Below are positions 8,049 to 17,900 of a DNA stretch of 20,200 nucleotides, one piece after another. The translations under genes were made by a program, and so were the position numbers. Source of the DNA: JBAWXE01 sp037144255 (GTDB lineage Bacteria > Bacteroidota > Bacteroidia > Chitinophagales > Chitinophagaceae); the NCBI GenBank assembly GCA_037144255.1, contig JBAWXE010000046.1, positions 1-20,200 on the forward strand. The letters are read 5' to 3'. How positions within the stretch are numbered: position 1 is the stretch's first letter; the number at the start of each line of letters is the position of its first letter. The notes under the pieces were generated by a model. It was not told the origin of the DNA. It made no database searches and was given only the letters and a program-made list of their open reading frames with translations.

Positions 8049-10223
8049 ATGGCTACTTTCAAGAGGTCTTTTCAGCTGCTCACTATTGCAGCTTGTTTAT
8101 CTACTTCGTTATTCGCACAAAAGAAACAATTCACAATGGCAGAAGCGGTGAATGGTATGACTACCACGCTAGCTCTACAGAGTGTGAAACAAGCCAGTTG
8201 GCAGCCTGGAACAGAAAAATTCTGTCAGGTTGTTACAACAGCAGGAGGCGAAGCTTGGATATCCAGAACATTCCCTAAAGACAAAAAAGATAAAGGCACT
8301 GTAGATACTATACTTACTTTAGATCAATTGAATAGTGCATTGTTCTCCAGTCAGCCACTAAAGACATTTCCACAGATCAAATGGCTGGATAAGGACTATG
8401 TGTATTTCATGAAGGGTAAAGAAATAAAAAGAGGTTTATTGACTGCTAATGGTATCACATGGGAGAGCTGGATAAACCTGCCCGATGATGCTGACAATAT
8501 AGTGGTAGACAGACACATGTTTGTAGCATATACTATCAAGAATAACCTCTGGATGTCTACTAAAGAGAATGGCACACAGATCACTAACGAAACTGATCCC
8601 CATATTTTATTTGGTCACAAGGTGCATCGTGATGAGTGGGGTATCGACAGAGGAATTTTCCCTTCTCCACGTGGTAGTTATCTGGCATTTTACCGGATGG
8701 ATGAAACTATGGTTCAAGATTATCCTATCATTCGGTGGAATGAAACGCCGGCAAAAGTAGATATCATCAAATACCCAATGGCGGGTGGCCCTTCTCACGA
8801 AGTAACAGTTGGTATATTCAATCCGGGTTCTAACGAGATCATATATTTGCAAACAGGAGAGCCTAAAGATCAATACCTTACTAGTGTTACATGGAGCCCA
8901 GATGAAAAATTTATTTATGTTGCATTGTTGAACCGCGATCAGAATCATTTAGTATTGAATAAGTACGATGCCCGCACTGGCATCAAAGAGAAAACCATGT
9001 TGGAGGAAAGTGACCCTAAGTATGTGCATCCGGAACATCCACTCACATTCGTTCCGGGCGATGATGAGCAATTCATTTGGTGGAGTGACAGAGATGGATA
9101 TCGTCATTTATATCTATACAATATAGAGGGTAAATTGCTGAAACAATTGACGAAGGGTAAATATAATGTGAATGAAATTGTGGGTTTCAAAGCGGGTGAG
9201 AAGCAAGCTATCATTGCTACATCTGAAGAGTCTCCTCTTGAAAAGAATATTTATTTGATAGGATTAGGTAGCAATCATCAGGAGCGTTTGGACAAAGCCG
9301 CAGGTATGCACAATGCAATAGCTTGCGAAAATGGAAAGTTTATTTTAGATACCTATAGTTCATCTGGTGTTCCTAAAAAATATGAAGTACGTGCTACTGA
9401 TAGAAATTTCAGCCAAGTGATATTGGATGCACCTAATACATTGGAAAATTATGACAGGGCACAAGTGAAAAATATTACTCTTAAAGTGGATAAAAATCCC
9501 CAATTATATGGTAAGCTGATACTGCCACCCAATTTTGATGAAAAGCATAAATATCCTGTGATCGTTTATTTATATAATGGTCCTAATGTGCAATTGATAC
9601 ATAATTCATTTCCGGAGAGTGGTAACCTCTGGTACGAGTATATGGCACAGCATGGCTATATAGTTTTCTCTATGGATGGCAGAGGTAGCGCTAATAGAGG
9701 CGTGGCTTTTGAGCAAGCAACTTTCCGCAAATTAGGACAAGTGGAAATGGAGGATCAAATGCGCGGTGTACAATATCTGAAAGCATTACCTTATGTGGAT
9801 ACTCAACGTATAGGTGTACATGGATGGAGTTACGGAGGATTTATGACCACATCTTTGATGTTGAAATACCCGGGAGTATTCAAATGTGCAGTAGCAGGTG
9901 GCCCTGTTATGGACTGGAAAATGTATGAAGTGATGTATACAGAACGCTATATGGATACACCACAACAAAACCCTGAAGGTTACGAAGAGGCTAATTTGCT
10001 AACCAAAGTAAAGAACCTGAAAGGTAAGCTGATGCTGATACATGGCACAGATGATAATACAGTTGTGTGGCAACAGTCGATCGATTTTATTAAGAAATGT
10101 GTGGACGAAGGTGTACAAGTAGATTATTTTGTCTACCCGGGTTATGAACATAATGTACGTGGTAAAGATCGCGTACATCTAATGCAAAAAATAACAGATT
10201 ATTTCGATCAGAATTTGAAATAA
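8049..10223 (+). CDS. Secreted dipeptidyl-peptidase IV-like serine peptidase (S9 family)
   Basis: Cuts dipeptides from the N-terminus of peptides, classically after Xaa-Pro or Xaa-Ala. At 724 residues it has family length. A signal peptide is present (about 1-23, ending in FAQ, a common Bacteroidota cleavage context). The beta-propeller (DPPIV N-terminal domain, about 90-460) carries the double-Glu-type substrate-anchoring motif in FYRMDETMVQDYP (DE at 218-219). The alpha/beta hydrolase domain holds the triad: S594 in GWSYGG, D669 in HGTDDNTVVW and H701 in YPGYEHNVRG. All three are present. Exact specificity is inferred from the family only. It probably acts in the periplasm or at the outer surface in peptide use. 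The gene is convergent with the KTSC gene with only 11 bp between stop codons and no clear terminator. Confidence 0.94.
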   Translation: MATFKRSFQLLTIAACLSTSLFAQKKQFTMAEAVNGMTTTLALQSVKQASWQPGTEKFCQVVTTAGGEAWISRTFPKDKKDKGTVDTILTLDQLNSALFSSQPLKTFPQIKWLDKDYVYFMKGKEIKRGLLTANGITWESWINLPDDADNIVVDRHMFVAYTIKNNLWMSTKENGTQITNETDPHILFGHKVHRDEWGIDRGIFPSPRGSYLAFYRMDETMVQDYPIIRWNETPAKVDIIKYPMAGGPSHEVTVGIFNPGSNEIIYLQTGEPKDQYLTSVTWSPDEKFIYVALLNRDQNHLVLNKYDARTGIKEKTMLEESDPKYVHPEHPLTFVPGDDEQFIWWSDRDGYRHLYLYNIEGKLLKQLTKGKYNVNEIVGFKAGEKQAIIATSEESPLEKNIYLIGLGSNHQERLDKAAGMHNAIACENGKFILDTYSSSGVPKKYEVRATDRNFSQVILDAPNTLENYDRAQVKNITLKVDKNPQLYGKLILPPNFDEKHKYPVIVYLYNGPNVQLIHNSFPESGNLWYEYMAQHGYIVFSMDGRGSANRGVAFEQATFRKLGQVEMEDQMRGVQYLKALPYVDTQRIGVHGWSYGGFMTTSLMLKYPGVFKCAVAGGPVMDWKMYEVMYTERYMDTPQQNPEGYEEANLLTKVKNLKGKLMLIHGTDDNTVVWQQSIDFIKKCVDEGVQVDYFVYPGYEHNVRGKDRVHLMQKITDYFDQNLK

Positions 10224-10234
10224 ACTAATTTAAA

Positions 10235-10447
10235 TTATCTCATTTTTCTGAAGAAGTAATTATCCTTGATATACTTGGCATTGAATCGTCCATGAGAATG
10301 CGATTCCATTAATTGAGTGTAGATGTCTTGGGGAATATCCGCGTATAAATAAATGCTACCTGTGTGAAATTCAATTTCCAAGGCGTGTGAATTATTATCA
10401 TATCCTATCGATGCTATCTTAGATGATTGTACTTCCTTTCTCATCAT
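10235..10447 (-). CDS. Small KTSC-domain protein
   Basis: 70 residues. It matches the KTSC fold family (named after the C-terminal domain of some lysyl-tRNA synthetases): SSKIASIGYD near the start, then LEIEFHTGSIYLYADIP and a C-terminal SHGRFNAKYIKDNYF. The family is of unknown function and also occurs in phages, and no catalytic residue can be named. The start may be Met1 or Met2 (ATGATG). It is separated from the gene upstream on its strand by 177 bp of A+T-rich DNA, so it probably has its own promoter. It is convergent with the peptidase gene. Confidence 0.8.
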   Translation of the reverse strand: MMRKEVQSSKIASIGYDNNSHALEIEFHTGSIYLYADIPQDIYTQLMESHSHGRFNAKYIKDNYFFRKMR

Positions 10448-10624
10448 ATCTACTTATTTGCTTACCAAATGTTTACAAGAATATTATACTAAATATTTAT
10501 TTTTAATATATTATTCATGTGTATGTAAATTGTATTTTATCTCTTGAATTATTAACGCAAATACAATGCCAAAGTAATGGAAAATTAAAAATTTGAGAAT
10601 AATAAATGTGTAATTGATTGGTTA
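10448..10624. other. A+T-rich spacer upstream of the KTSC gene
   Basis: No gene is supported. It must hold the KTSC promoter unless transcription continues from the operon above. CAAATACA and CAAAGTAA on the plus strand are one-mismatch versions of the reversed -7 box, but neither is convincing. There is no clear terminator for the operon above. Confidence 0.4.
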
Positions 10625-11119
10625 TTAGAAATAGCCAAGGAATAATTTTGCATGAGTGGTATATTCAATATTCACTTCATCGCCTGTTTCAAATTGATGA
10701 TAGTCGTTTTCATTTACTTCTATACTTATTCTGGTATCTGAATCTATGTAAAAAAAATAGACATGATTCCTTGGCATGTATTGTTTTCTGGTGATGTGGG
10801 TACGTTCAATGGTCTTTGTTTGTGATTTAATATCCCATTGTATTTTTCTTAAATTGAAACGGTATGCAGTCCATACAGCACCAATAGATAAGAACAAAAG
10901 TGCGGTTACTGAGGTGAAAAACCTGCTCATGGAGAATGCATTCTCAGCATCTTCTGTTACACGATACCAGGAGCCTATAAAAGGTAGCACAAAACACACT
11001 ACCATCAGAATACGAAACGCTTTATAGTACTGTTTACGGTCTTTCTGTTCCTTATCTTTTAGGAATATAAGCTCATCAGCTTCTAAAGGTTCCGTATATC
11101 GGCGTATCAATGTAGACAC
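10625..11119 (-). CDS. Hypothetical two-helix membrane protein
   Basis: 164 residues, family not recognised. The start is GTG at 11119, six bases after the M32 stop codon, so translation is probably coupled to it. A charged N-terminal segment rich in D, E and K (about 1-34) is followed by a first membrane helix (about 36-52, RILMVVCFVLPFIGSWY). A short loop and a second helix (about 68-88, SVTALLFLSIGAVWTAYRF) come next. The C-terminal soluble part (about 90-164) looks like a small beta-rich domain (YFFYIDSDTRISIEVNEND, GDEVNIEYTTH), with HITRKQ just before it. It resembles in outline small inner-membrane proteins with a C-terminal beta-barrel domain, but I cannot name a family. It is the last tightly packed gene of the SprE-rel-M32 unit. 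Confidence 0.75.
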   Translation of the reverse strand: MSTLIRRYTEPLEADELIFLKDKEQKDRKQYYKAFRILMVVCFVLPFIGSWYRVTEDAENAFSMSRFFTSVTALLFLSIGAVWTAYRFNLRKIQWDIKSQTKTIERTHITRKQYMPRNHVYFFYIDSDTRISIEVNENDYHQFETGDEVNIEYTTHAKLFLGYF

Positions 11120-11125
11120 TAGCCA

Positions 11126-12637
11126 TTATTTAAAATCATAGACATGAGCATATTTATCATTTACATAGTGCATGAATGATGAAAAATCCAATCCTCTACC
11201 TGTAATTCGATTACATAATTCCTCAGACCTATATCTACGCCCATGCTGATGTACTTTAACGCGTAGCCATAGCAGCAGATTGCCCAATTGACCTTGTTCT
11301 ATCTCTTGTATCAGCGTTGGCATTTCTTTTTTAGCATGCTCAAAGAACTGTGCAGCATAAAAACTCCCCAATGAATAGGTAGGAAAATATCCAAAACTAC
11401 CATGACACCAGTGTACATCTTGTAGCACACCAGTCTTGTCATCGACAGGGGTAATGCCTAAATACTTTTTATACATGCTATTCCATGCATCACGAAGGTC
11501 CTTAAATTGCAGCGACCCGTCTATCAGTGATTTTTCTATCTCGTAACGTATCATAACATGAAAATGATAGGTCACCTCATCTGCCTCGGTGCGTATAAGA
11601 GATGGCATCACCTTATTCATTCCTTTAAAAAAGTTCTCTGTTGTTACTTTTCCTAAAGCATCAGGGAATGATTTTTGTAATATAGGGTAGAAATATTTCC
11701 AAAAAGACAACCCGCGCCCTATACAGTTCTCCCACAGTCTCGATTGAGATTCGTGTATAGATAATGAAGTGGCATTGCATATTGGCATGCCATATTCTTT
11801 TTCAGGCAGCCCTTGTTCATACAGAGCATGGCCACCTTCGTGAATACTACTCCATAGCAGCGATGCAAAATTATGTTCATCAACCCTTGTAGTGATTCGT
11901 ACATCTGTAGGTGCAAATGATGTAGTAAATGGATGTTCAGATATATCTTGTCTGCCTGCCTCAAAATCATAGCCCATTTTCTTCAGCACTTCTATAGAAA
12001 AATCCCATTGCTGTTGTTTAGGATAGTACTGATCAAAAAAAGCATCATTCACCTGTTGGGCATCTTCTATTTTTTTCAATAGACAGGGTAGTTGCTCTTT
12101 CACCATTGTAAACACAGGTTCTAACATCGCGACTGTAGCTCCTTTTTCATATTCATCCATCAGTGCATCATATGGGTGATGTTCATAGCCATACATGTCT
12201 GCCTGTTGCCTTTTCAGGGCCACCATTTTCTCTAATTGCGGTGCATAGATGCTATAGTTATTTTTGCTTCGAGCTTGTATCCATGCATCATAACTAAAGC
12301 TGGATTGTGTGGTGATAGCTTCAATAAATTCTGGTGTCAGCTTTTTATTCTTTTCCAGATCTTCCAGACTAAGCCTTACGTTTATTTGCTCATCCCCCCT
12401 CAGGTCTTTCCTGGTAACTAATTCCTGCAATACGGATTGATACTTATCACTAGTCATTAATTCATGGGCCTGAGAGGCTAGGGTAGCTAATTGTCTGCCT
12501 CTATATGGAAATCCCTTGGCAGGCATATATACCTCCTGATCCCAACCTAATATTGCCGATGCAAATTGAAGGTCTGTTGCCTTTCGAGAAATAGTTTGAT
12601 ATTCCAGATATAGGTCCCGGCTATTTTTATGACTCAT
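11126..12637 (-). CDS. Metal carboxypeptidase, family M32 (thermostable carboxypeptidase Taq type)
   Basis: Removes C-terminal amino acids from peptides. It is 503 residues, normal for the family, and cytoplasmic, since no signal peptide is seen. All M32 signature motifs are present in order: HPF (235-237), the zinc motif HEGGH (266-270), HES with the third ligand E296 (HESQSR), IRTEAD (348-353) and GVLQDVHW (403-410), with the following GSFGYFPTYSLG. The glycine pair inside HEGGH (HEFGH is common) is a normal kind of variation. The ATG at 12637 is preceded by AGGA. It lies 27 bp downstream of rel and 6 bp upstream of the membrane-protein gene, so it is probably part of the same transcript. 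Confidence 0.95.
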   Translation of the reverse strand: MSHKNSRDLYLEYQTISRKATDLQFASAILGWDQEVYMPAKGFPYRGRQLATLASQAHELMTSDKYQSVLQELVTRKDLRGDEQINVRLSLEDLEKNKKLTPEFIEAITTQSSFSYDAWIQARSKNNYSIYAPQLEKMVALKRQQADMYGYEHHPYDALMDEYEKGATVAMLEPVFTMVKEQLPCLLKKIEDAQQVNDAFFDQYYPKQQQWDFSIEVLKKMGYDFEAGRQDISEHPFTTSFAPTDVRITTRVDEHNFASLLWSSIHEGGHALYEQGLPEKEYGMPICNATSLSIHESQSRLWENCIGRGLSFWKYFYPILQKSFPDALGKVTTENFFKGMNKVMPSLIRTEADEVTYHFHVMIRYEIEKSLIDGSLQFKDLRDAWNSMYKKYLGITPVDDKTGVLQDVHWCHGSFGYFPTYSLGSFYAAQFFEHAKKEMPTLIQEIEQGQLGNLLLWLRVKVHQHGRRYRSEELCNRITGRGLDFSSFMHYVNDKYAHVYDFK

Positions 12638-12664
12638 GTCCTGTGTTTGCTTGTAATTATATGA

Positions 12665-14917
12665 TTATTCTTCCTGTGTTTCCAGGCGTTCTACTTTTAT
12701 AATGCCTGATAGTGAACTCAAGCCCTGACTCAGTTTGTCCAGTTCATCCCTATCATGTACATATACCATGATGGTTCCCTCAAATATCCCATCCTTAGAG
12801 TCTATACTTAATGAACGCATGTTCATTTTCAGGTCGCCTGATATGATATTGGTGATCTTCTGTATCACACCTACATCATCCAAACCGGTGATGCGTACCC
12901 CTGATAAGAAAGATATCTCTTTATTCTTGGCCCATTTGGTTTTTACTACTCTATGACCATAATGGGCTAGTAGTTGTGCTGCATTAGGACAGTCTGTACG
13001 GTGTATCTTCAGTCCTTCGCCAGATGTGATAAATCCAAACACGTCATCTCCCGGTATAGGCTGGCAGCATTGTGCCAGTTTATATAGTATCTTATCAGAG
13101 CTTTCGCCAAATATGATCAGTTCTGCACCTTTACCTGTTTTATGCTTCAGATCCTCATCCGGCAACAGATTTTTGGTATCTATTTTTATCTCCTTGTGTG
13201 GCTGCTGTAGCTTATCGCCATAAAGAGTAAATTCTTTCAATTCTTTTAGGTCTATATTGCCAACAGCTATGGCATAATATAGATCCAATGGTGATGTTTT
13301 TTTGTAGTAAGCACAGAGCTCGTTAATATTATGTTGCGAAACGGCTGCGCCCATATGTTCCAGCTTACGGCGCACAGTCGCTTTGCCATCTTCTGCTATT
13401 TTACGTTTCTCTTCTTTGAGGTAATATTTGATCCTCGACTTGGCCTTGGCGGTTATTACAAAGCTCAGCCAGTCCTCAGATGGCCTTTGTTTAGATGACG
13501 TGATCAGCTCTACTTGATCTCCACTATTCAACTGGTGACTCAGTGGTACTAATCTGTAATTCACTTTAGCACCTATGCAGCGTGCACCTAGCTCCGAGTG
13601 AATATCAAAAGCAAAATCCAATGCGGTAGCACCTTTTGGGAGTACCCGCATATCACCTTTGGGAGTGTATATGTATATCTCTTCTGTGAAAAGATCTAAT
13701 TTGAAATCCTGTAAGAAATCTAGCGTATCAGTATCCGGATTACTCAGTATATCACGCAGATGTTGCAGCCAGCTATCCAGTTTACTTTCCTGTGCACTGG
13801 TAGCACCTTCTTTATATTTCCAGTGTGCAGCTAGTCCTTTTTCTGCTATCTCATTCATCCTCGCAGATCGTATCTGCACTTCTACCCATCGTCCTCCAGG
13901 CCCCATAACAGTAGTATGTAGTGCCTCATACCCATTGCCTTTAGGTACACTTATCCAGTCTCTTAATCGCTCAGGACTAGGGCGGTAAAAGTCAGTTACT
14001 ATAGAATATACTTTCCAACAATCTTCTTTTTCTCTTTCTATTGGAGAGTTTAGGATAATTCGTATGGCGAATAGGTCATAGACTTCTTCGAACACCACAT
14101 GCTTGGTGCGCATTTTCTCCCATATAGAGTGTATGGCTTTGGGGCGGCCATATATATCAAAGTCAAAACCGCTTTGTTGCAGTTCATCTTTTATTGGTTT
14201 GATGAATTCATTGATGTAACGCGTGCGGTCACGTTTTGTCTCTTTAAGTCCCTTGGCTATCTCAGTATATACTTCCGGTTGTGTATACTTCATGGCCAGA
14301 TCTTCCAGCTCTGATTTTATCTCATACAATCCCAACCTATGCGCCAGTGGAGAATAAATGTATGTCGTTTCAGACGATATTTTCAATTGCTTTTCACGAC
14401 TCATACTCTCCAGGGTACGCATATTGTGTAGCCTGTCTGCCAGCTTTATCAATATCACCCTCGGGTCATCGGCTAGTGTCAGTAATATCTTTCTGAAATT
14501 CTCTGCCTGTATGGTAGTATCCGCTTTTAGGTCTACAACATTTGATATTTTGGTAAGCCCATCTATGATCTTGGCAAAATTGCTCCCAAATTCCCTTTGT
14601 ATATCCTCCAGCGTTATTTCTGTATCTTCTACTACATCATGTAATAAAGCACATATAGATGATGTGACCCCCAATCCTATTTCTTCTACTACTATTCTCG
14701 CTACTGCTAGTGGATGCAATATATAAGGCTCTCCCGATTTACGGCGCATATCTCTATGTGCATCTACAGATATCTCAAAGGCACGACGCAATAATGCCTT
14801 ATCACCTTTTTTTATGCGTTGTTTCAGGGCACGCAGTAGTGCGCGGTACTGCCTAAGTATCACTTTCTTATCTTCTTCTTCGCTTTTATTATAGGTAGTT
14901 GTTACTACTGGTTCCAT
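12665..14917 (-). CDS. rel: Bifunctional (p)ppGpp synthetase/hydrolase (Rel/SpoT type)
   Basis: Makes and hydrolyses (p)ppGpp in the stringent response. It has 750 residues and the full long-RSH domain order. The HD hydrolase domain (about 40-200) has H54, H68, H93-D94, E97-D98 in LLHDVVEDT, and N165 in LADRLHN. The synthetase domain (about 250-370) has YDLFAIRI, GNGYEALHTTVMGP, EVQIRS and AAHWKYKE. TGS spans about 412-474, followed by a helical part. A Cys-rich (zinc-finger-like) segment has C617, C618, H639 and C643. ACT spans about 672-745. Hydrolase residues are intact, so it should be bifunctional. The motif that is RxKD in bifunctional and ExDD in monofunctional enzymes reads RLRD here (317-320). 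It lies 75 bp downstream of the SprE-like gene. Confidence 0.96.
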   Translation of the reverse strand: MEPVVTTTYNKSEEEDKKVILRQYRALLRALKQRIKKGDKALLRRAFEISVDAHRDMRRKSGEPYILHPLAVARIVVEEIGLGVTSSICALLHDVVEDTEITLEDIQREFGSNFAKIIDGLTKISNVVDLKADTTIQAENFRKILLTLADDPRVILIKLADRLHNMRTLESMSREKQLKISSETTYIYSPLAHRLGLYEIKSELEDLAMKYTQPEVYTEIAKGLKETKRDRTRYINEFIKPIKDELQQSGFDFDIYGRPKAIHSIWEKMRTKHVVFEEVYDLFAIRIILNSPIEREKEDCWKVYSIVTDFYRPSPERLRDWISVPKGNGYEALHTTVMGPGGRWVEVQIRSARMNEIAEKGLAAHWKYKEGATSAQESKLDSWLQHLRDILSNPDTDTLDFLQDFKLDLFTEEIYIYTPKGDMRVLPKGATALDFAFDIHSELGARCIGAKVNYRLVPLSHQLNSGDQVELITSSKQRPSEDWLSFVITAKAKSRIKYYLKEEKRKIAEDGKATVRRKLEHMGAAVSQHNINELCAYYKKTSPLDLYYAIAVGNIDLKELKEFTLYGDKLQQPHKEIKIDTKNLLPDEDLKHKTGKGAELIIFGESSDKILYKLAQCCQPIPGDDVFGFITSGEGLKIHRTDCPNAAQLLAHYGHRVVKTKWAKNKEISFLSGVRITGLDDVGVIQKITNIISGDLKMNMRSLSIDSKDGIFEGTIMVYVHDRDELDKLSQGLSSLSGIIKVERLETQEE

Positions 14918-14931
14918 ATCCGATGCTATTG

Positions 14932-14981
14932 CTATCTAATTTACGAAATAATCCTCAAATGGATAATTTGCCAGTAGATAG
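14932..14981 (-). promoter_or_regulatory. Nested inverted repeats in the SprE-like/rel spacer
   Basis: The 75-bp spacer holds an outer 7-bp inverted repeat (CTATCTA at 14932-14938 with TAGATAG at 14975-14981). Inside it is a 5-bp one (CAAAT 14956-14960 with ATTTG 14966-14970, 5-nt loop). There is no T-tract, so it is not an intrinsic terminator. It could be an mRNA processing or leader structure for rel, or chance in A+T-rich DNA. Confidence 0.3.
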
Positions 14982-14992
14982 GCTCTTAGATA

Positions 14993-17900
14993 CTATTTAT
15001 AGTTGGTTATATAGTAATCCATATACTTTTGTATATCGTGAGACGCTACCAGTTTCAGGTAATTACTGGCTGATATCAGGAATACTGAATATTCACTGTT
15101 TTTATAATCTTTGAATATCTGCTGTGTATTCTTCACCGTCATCATATAATATCTAGCCTGTGGTACGCTTTGGAAACTCTTCACTACTATCATGCCTTGT
15201 GTACCCAACGATGGGTCACTGATCATACTCAGGTTCTGCTGTTTGAACCTATTAGTGTTTAGGTCAATAACCCCTGCTTTCATGGATGCAGATTTCGATT
15301 CCGGTCCGTAAAACGATATCACACAATAATGCTCTTCGTGAGAGTCATAGGTGAATTCTCCTGTTTGACTGGCTGCAGTATTGCTATTCGTTGCCGTAGT
15401 TGCATTAGCTGATACAGTAGCATTGGCAGGGTTTGTGTCTTTCCCTACTTTTTGATTGTTTTCAATTGTATTTTTGGTACTTGCATTATCAGCTACTGTT
15501 GCATTTTTACCCCCTGTTTTGGGTCTGTATTTCGATACCAATTGTAGTACTGCATCTGCCCAGGCTCTTAAAGAATCTGGAGGATTGGAACCCATATACC
15601 TTACTATCAGCGAATCTGCTATCGCATATTCACCTTGCCCTGCATAGGCTGTAGCTTCAATTATGCGTAGCCTGCCTTTGTATTTGGTATCAGTGTATTT
15701 TTCTCGGGCTACTTTTACATGTTGCAACACTTCTGTATACTGCCTGTTCAGCAGCAAGTCATACGTTTCTTGATAATATATATTTTCAGATATGCCACTG
15801 TTGGCCAGTTCTTTACCGTCTTCACTGGGGCGTACTAAAGCTGCCCATTGAGTATTGGGGTATTTCTCTAACAATTCAGCTATATATTCTTGTGCCTTTG
15901 GTAGTTTGTTTTGTTTCAGAGCAATGGTATACTTGTTATAGATCTCCTCTGCTTTGTATTTATGATTCGGGAATCGCTTATCCAATGTATCAAAAGTGGC
16001 TAATGCGCGGGCATATTCATCTAGTTGTTTGATGTATGCACTACCCAGATCTACATAAGCTCTTTGCAATCTGTCATAAACCAGTAATTTCTTTTCTTCA
16101 GTTTTGGGTATCAGTGACAGCAAGCTTTCTATTGTTGGCAATCCATTTTCATCCAGCTCAGTACTGGTACTGTCTTCTGCCAACAAGGTAGAATCATTAC
16201 TGCTGTTACTGATGGCATTGCTGGCTGCTATACGGCGCCAGTTATCAGTTAGTGGTCTGGTACCCCACTTTCTTTTGAATTCACTGAAGCCTTGTTGACT
16301 TTGAGATGGGTTAGAGAAATACCAGCTGCTCAGGTCCACATCTACTACATCTTGCATATTGTTCACTGCTGCAGTAGCATTTTCCGCACGGAATGTACTG
16401 TCTTGCTTTTTCTTTAATAGTAAATTGATATACTTTTTTGCTATCGCTCTTTGTTCTTTATCTGTCAGATTGCAAAGATCCAATAAACTATCCTGTACAT
16501 GTATTGTATATGCCGGGCCGGTTATCTCGGTCAATGCTCTGCTTCTGCGTATAGCTGTGTTGATATTGCTATCCCCAACTGCATAGGTGGCTAAGAAGGT
16601 AGCACTGTCGTAGGATTTTTTGGCTAGTGGATAATCTCCCAGATTATAATAAACATTACCTAATGATGCAAAGGATAATGCCTTTTGCTTCTTGGTAGAT
16701 TTTGGTGCTCTGATACTCTTTTGGAAATATGTTACTGCTTCATCTGTTTTATTAGTACTCGCACATAATCCCCCTAGCACATAATATACTTGTTCGTAGT
16801 ATGGGGTATACTTGCCGTCATTCAGCATTTTTTTCAACGATGAGGTAGCACTTTCCTGATCAATCCCTGCCATCATCAGACTGTTGGCCAGATTTTTACG
16901 AGCATAGAAATCCATGTCTATTTTTGGATTCATGTCCAACACCATTCTGAAATTATCAGCCGATGTTGTATAGTTACCCTGATATTGTAATAACTGCCCG
17001 TTCATATACGCTGTCCGTCTGCGTATCCACTCAGGGAGGTTGCCATCATCTTTTGCTATCGCCAAATGTCTCGTTGCATCTGTATAGTTCTTTTGCTTCA
17101 GTTCTAGGAATGCTTGTTCCAATGCCAGTCTGCCTTTTAGATCCTCCGGAAATTTAGGATCCGATTGTACCAGTTCTAATATAGATTCCGAATTCTCTAT
17201 TTGACCTTGTGTGGTAAAAGTGCGAGATAGCCATAATATAGCATCATTATGTACAGTCTTGTGTTTTAGGAAATCTAAAAATTGCTTGTCTTCTTCCTCT
17301 ACTATAGAGGGTACATCCTTTGATTTATTTCGAGAGCTACTTCCTGATTTACCTTTGTTTTTTTCTTTTTGTAATTTCTCCTGTTCCTGCATGCTGATGA
17401 TATAACGGAATGCAGAGGTTGCATTCTTATAATCGCCCTTGTAATAGAATGCCTGTCCCAATAGTAAGTACAGGTCATCACCCCACTTACTTCTAGGGTC
17501 ATGTATCTGTATGCCAATAGATGTTTTTTGGATGATACTATCCATGTCAGCCATCATTAAGGATGAATCCCTATTAGGGTCGAATGGATATAATGCAATG
17601 AGCGAGTCGTAGTTCTCCTTCTTCGTTCGTTGCATATTATCCACGGCCTCCTTCATCCGCTTCTCAGCATTGAAATAATAATTATCCCTAGTGAACAGGT
17701 TTTGTGTATTTTTTCTAGGGAATGACCATTTCTTCTTCAGCATCTGTTCATTGCTCCAGGCCTCTCGCTTCTTTTGTATTTTGATGGATAAGGCCAGTTT
17801 CATACGGTCCTCCTTTTTCTTCTCCAGTGCTTTCAGTGCTTTTTCTCGGGCTGCCTTTGCTTTCGCCAAACTGTCCGTTCGTATTTTTCGGACAGCTTTA

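Noticed and set aside
10224..10234. Shared bidirectional terminator between the DPP IV and KTSC genes
   Set aside because: The 11-bp gap holds no inverted repeat; the short T-run to its right is inside the KTSC gene.
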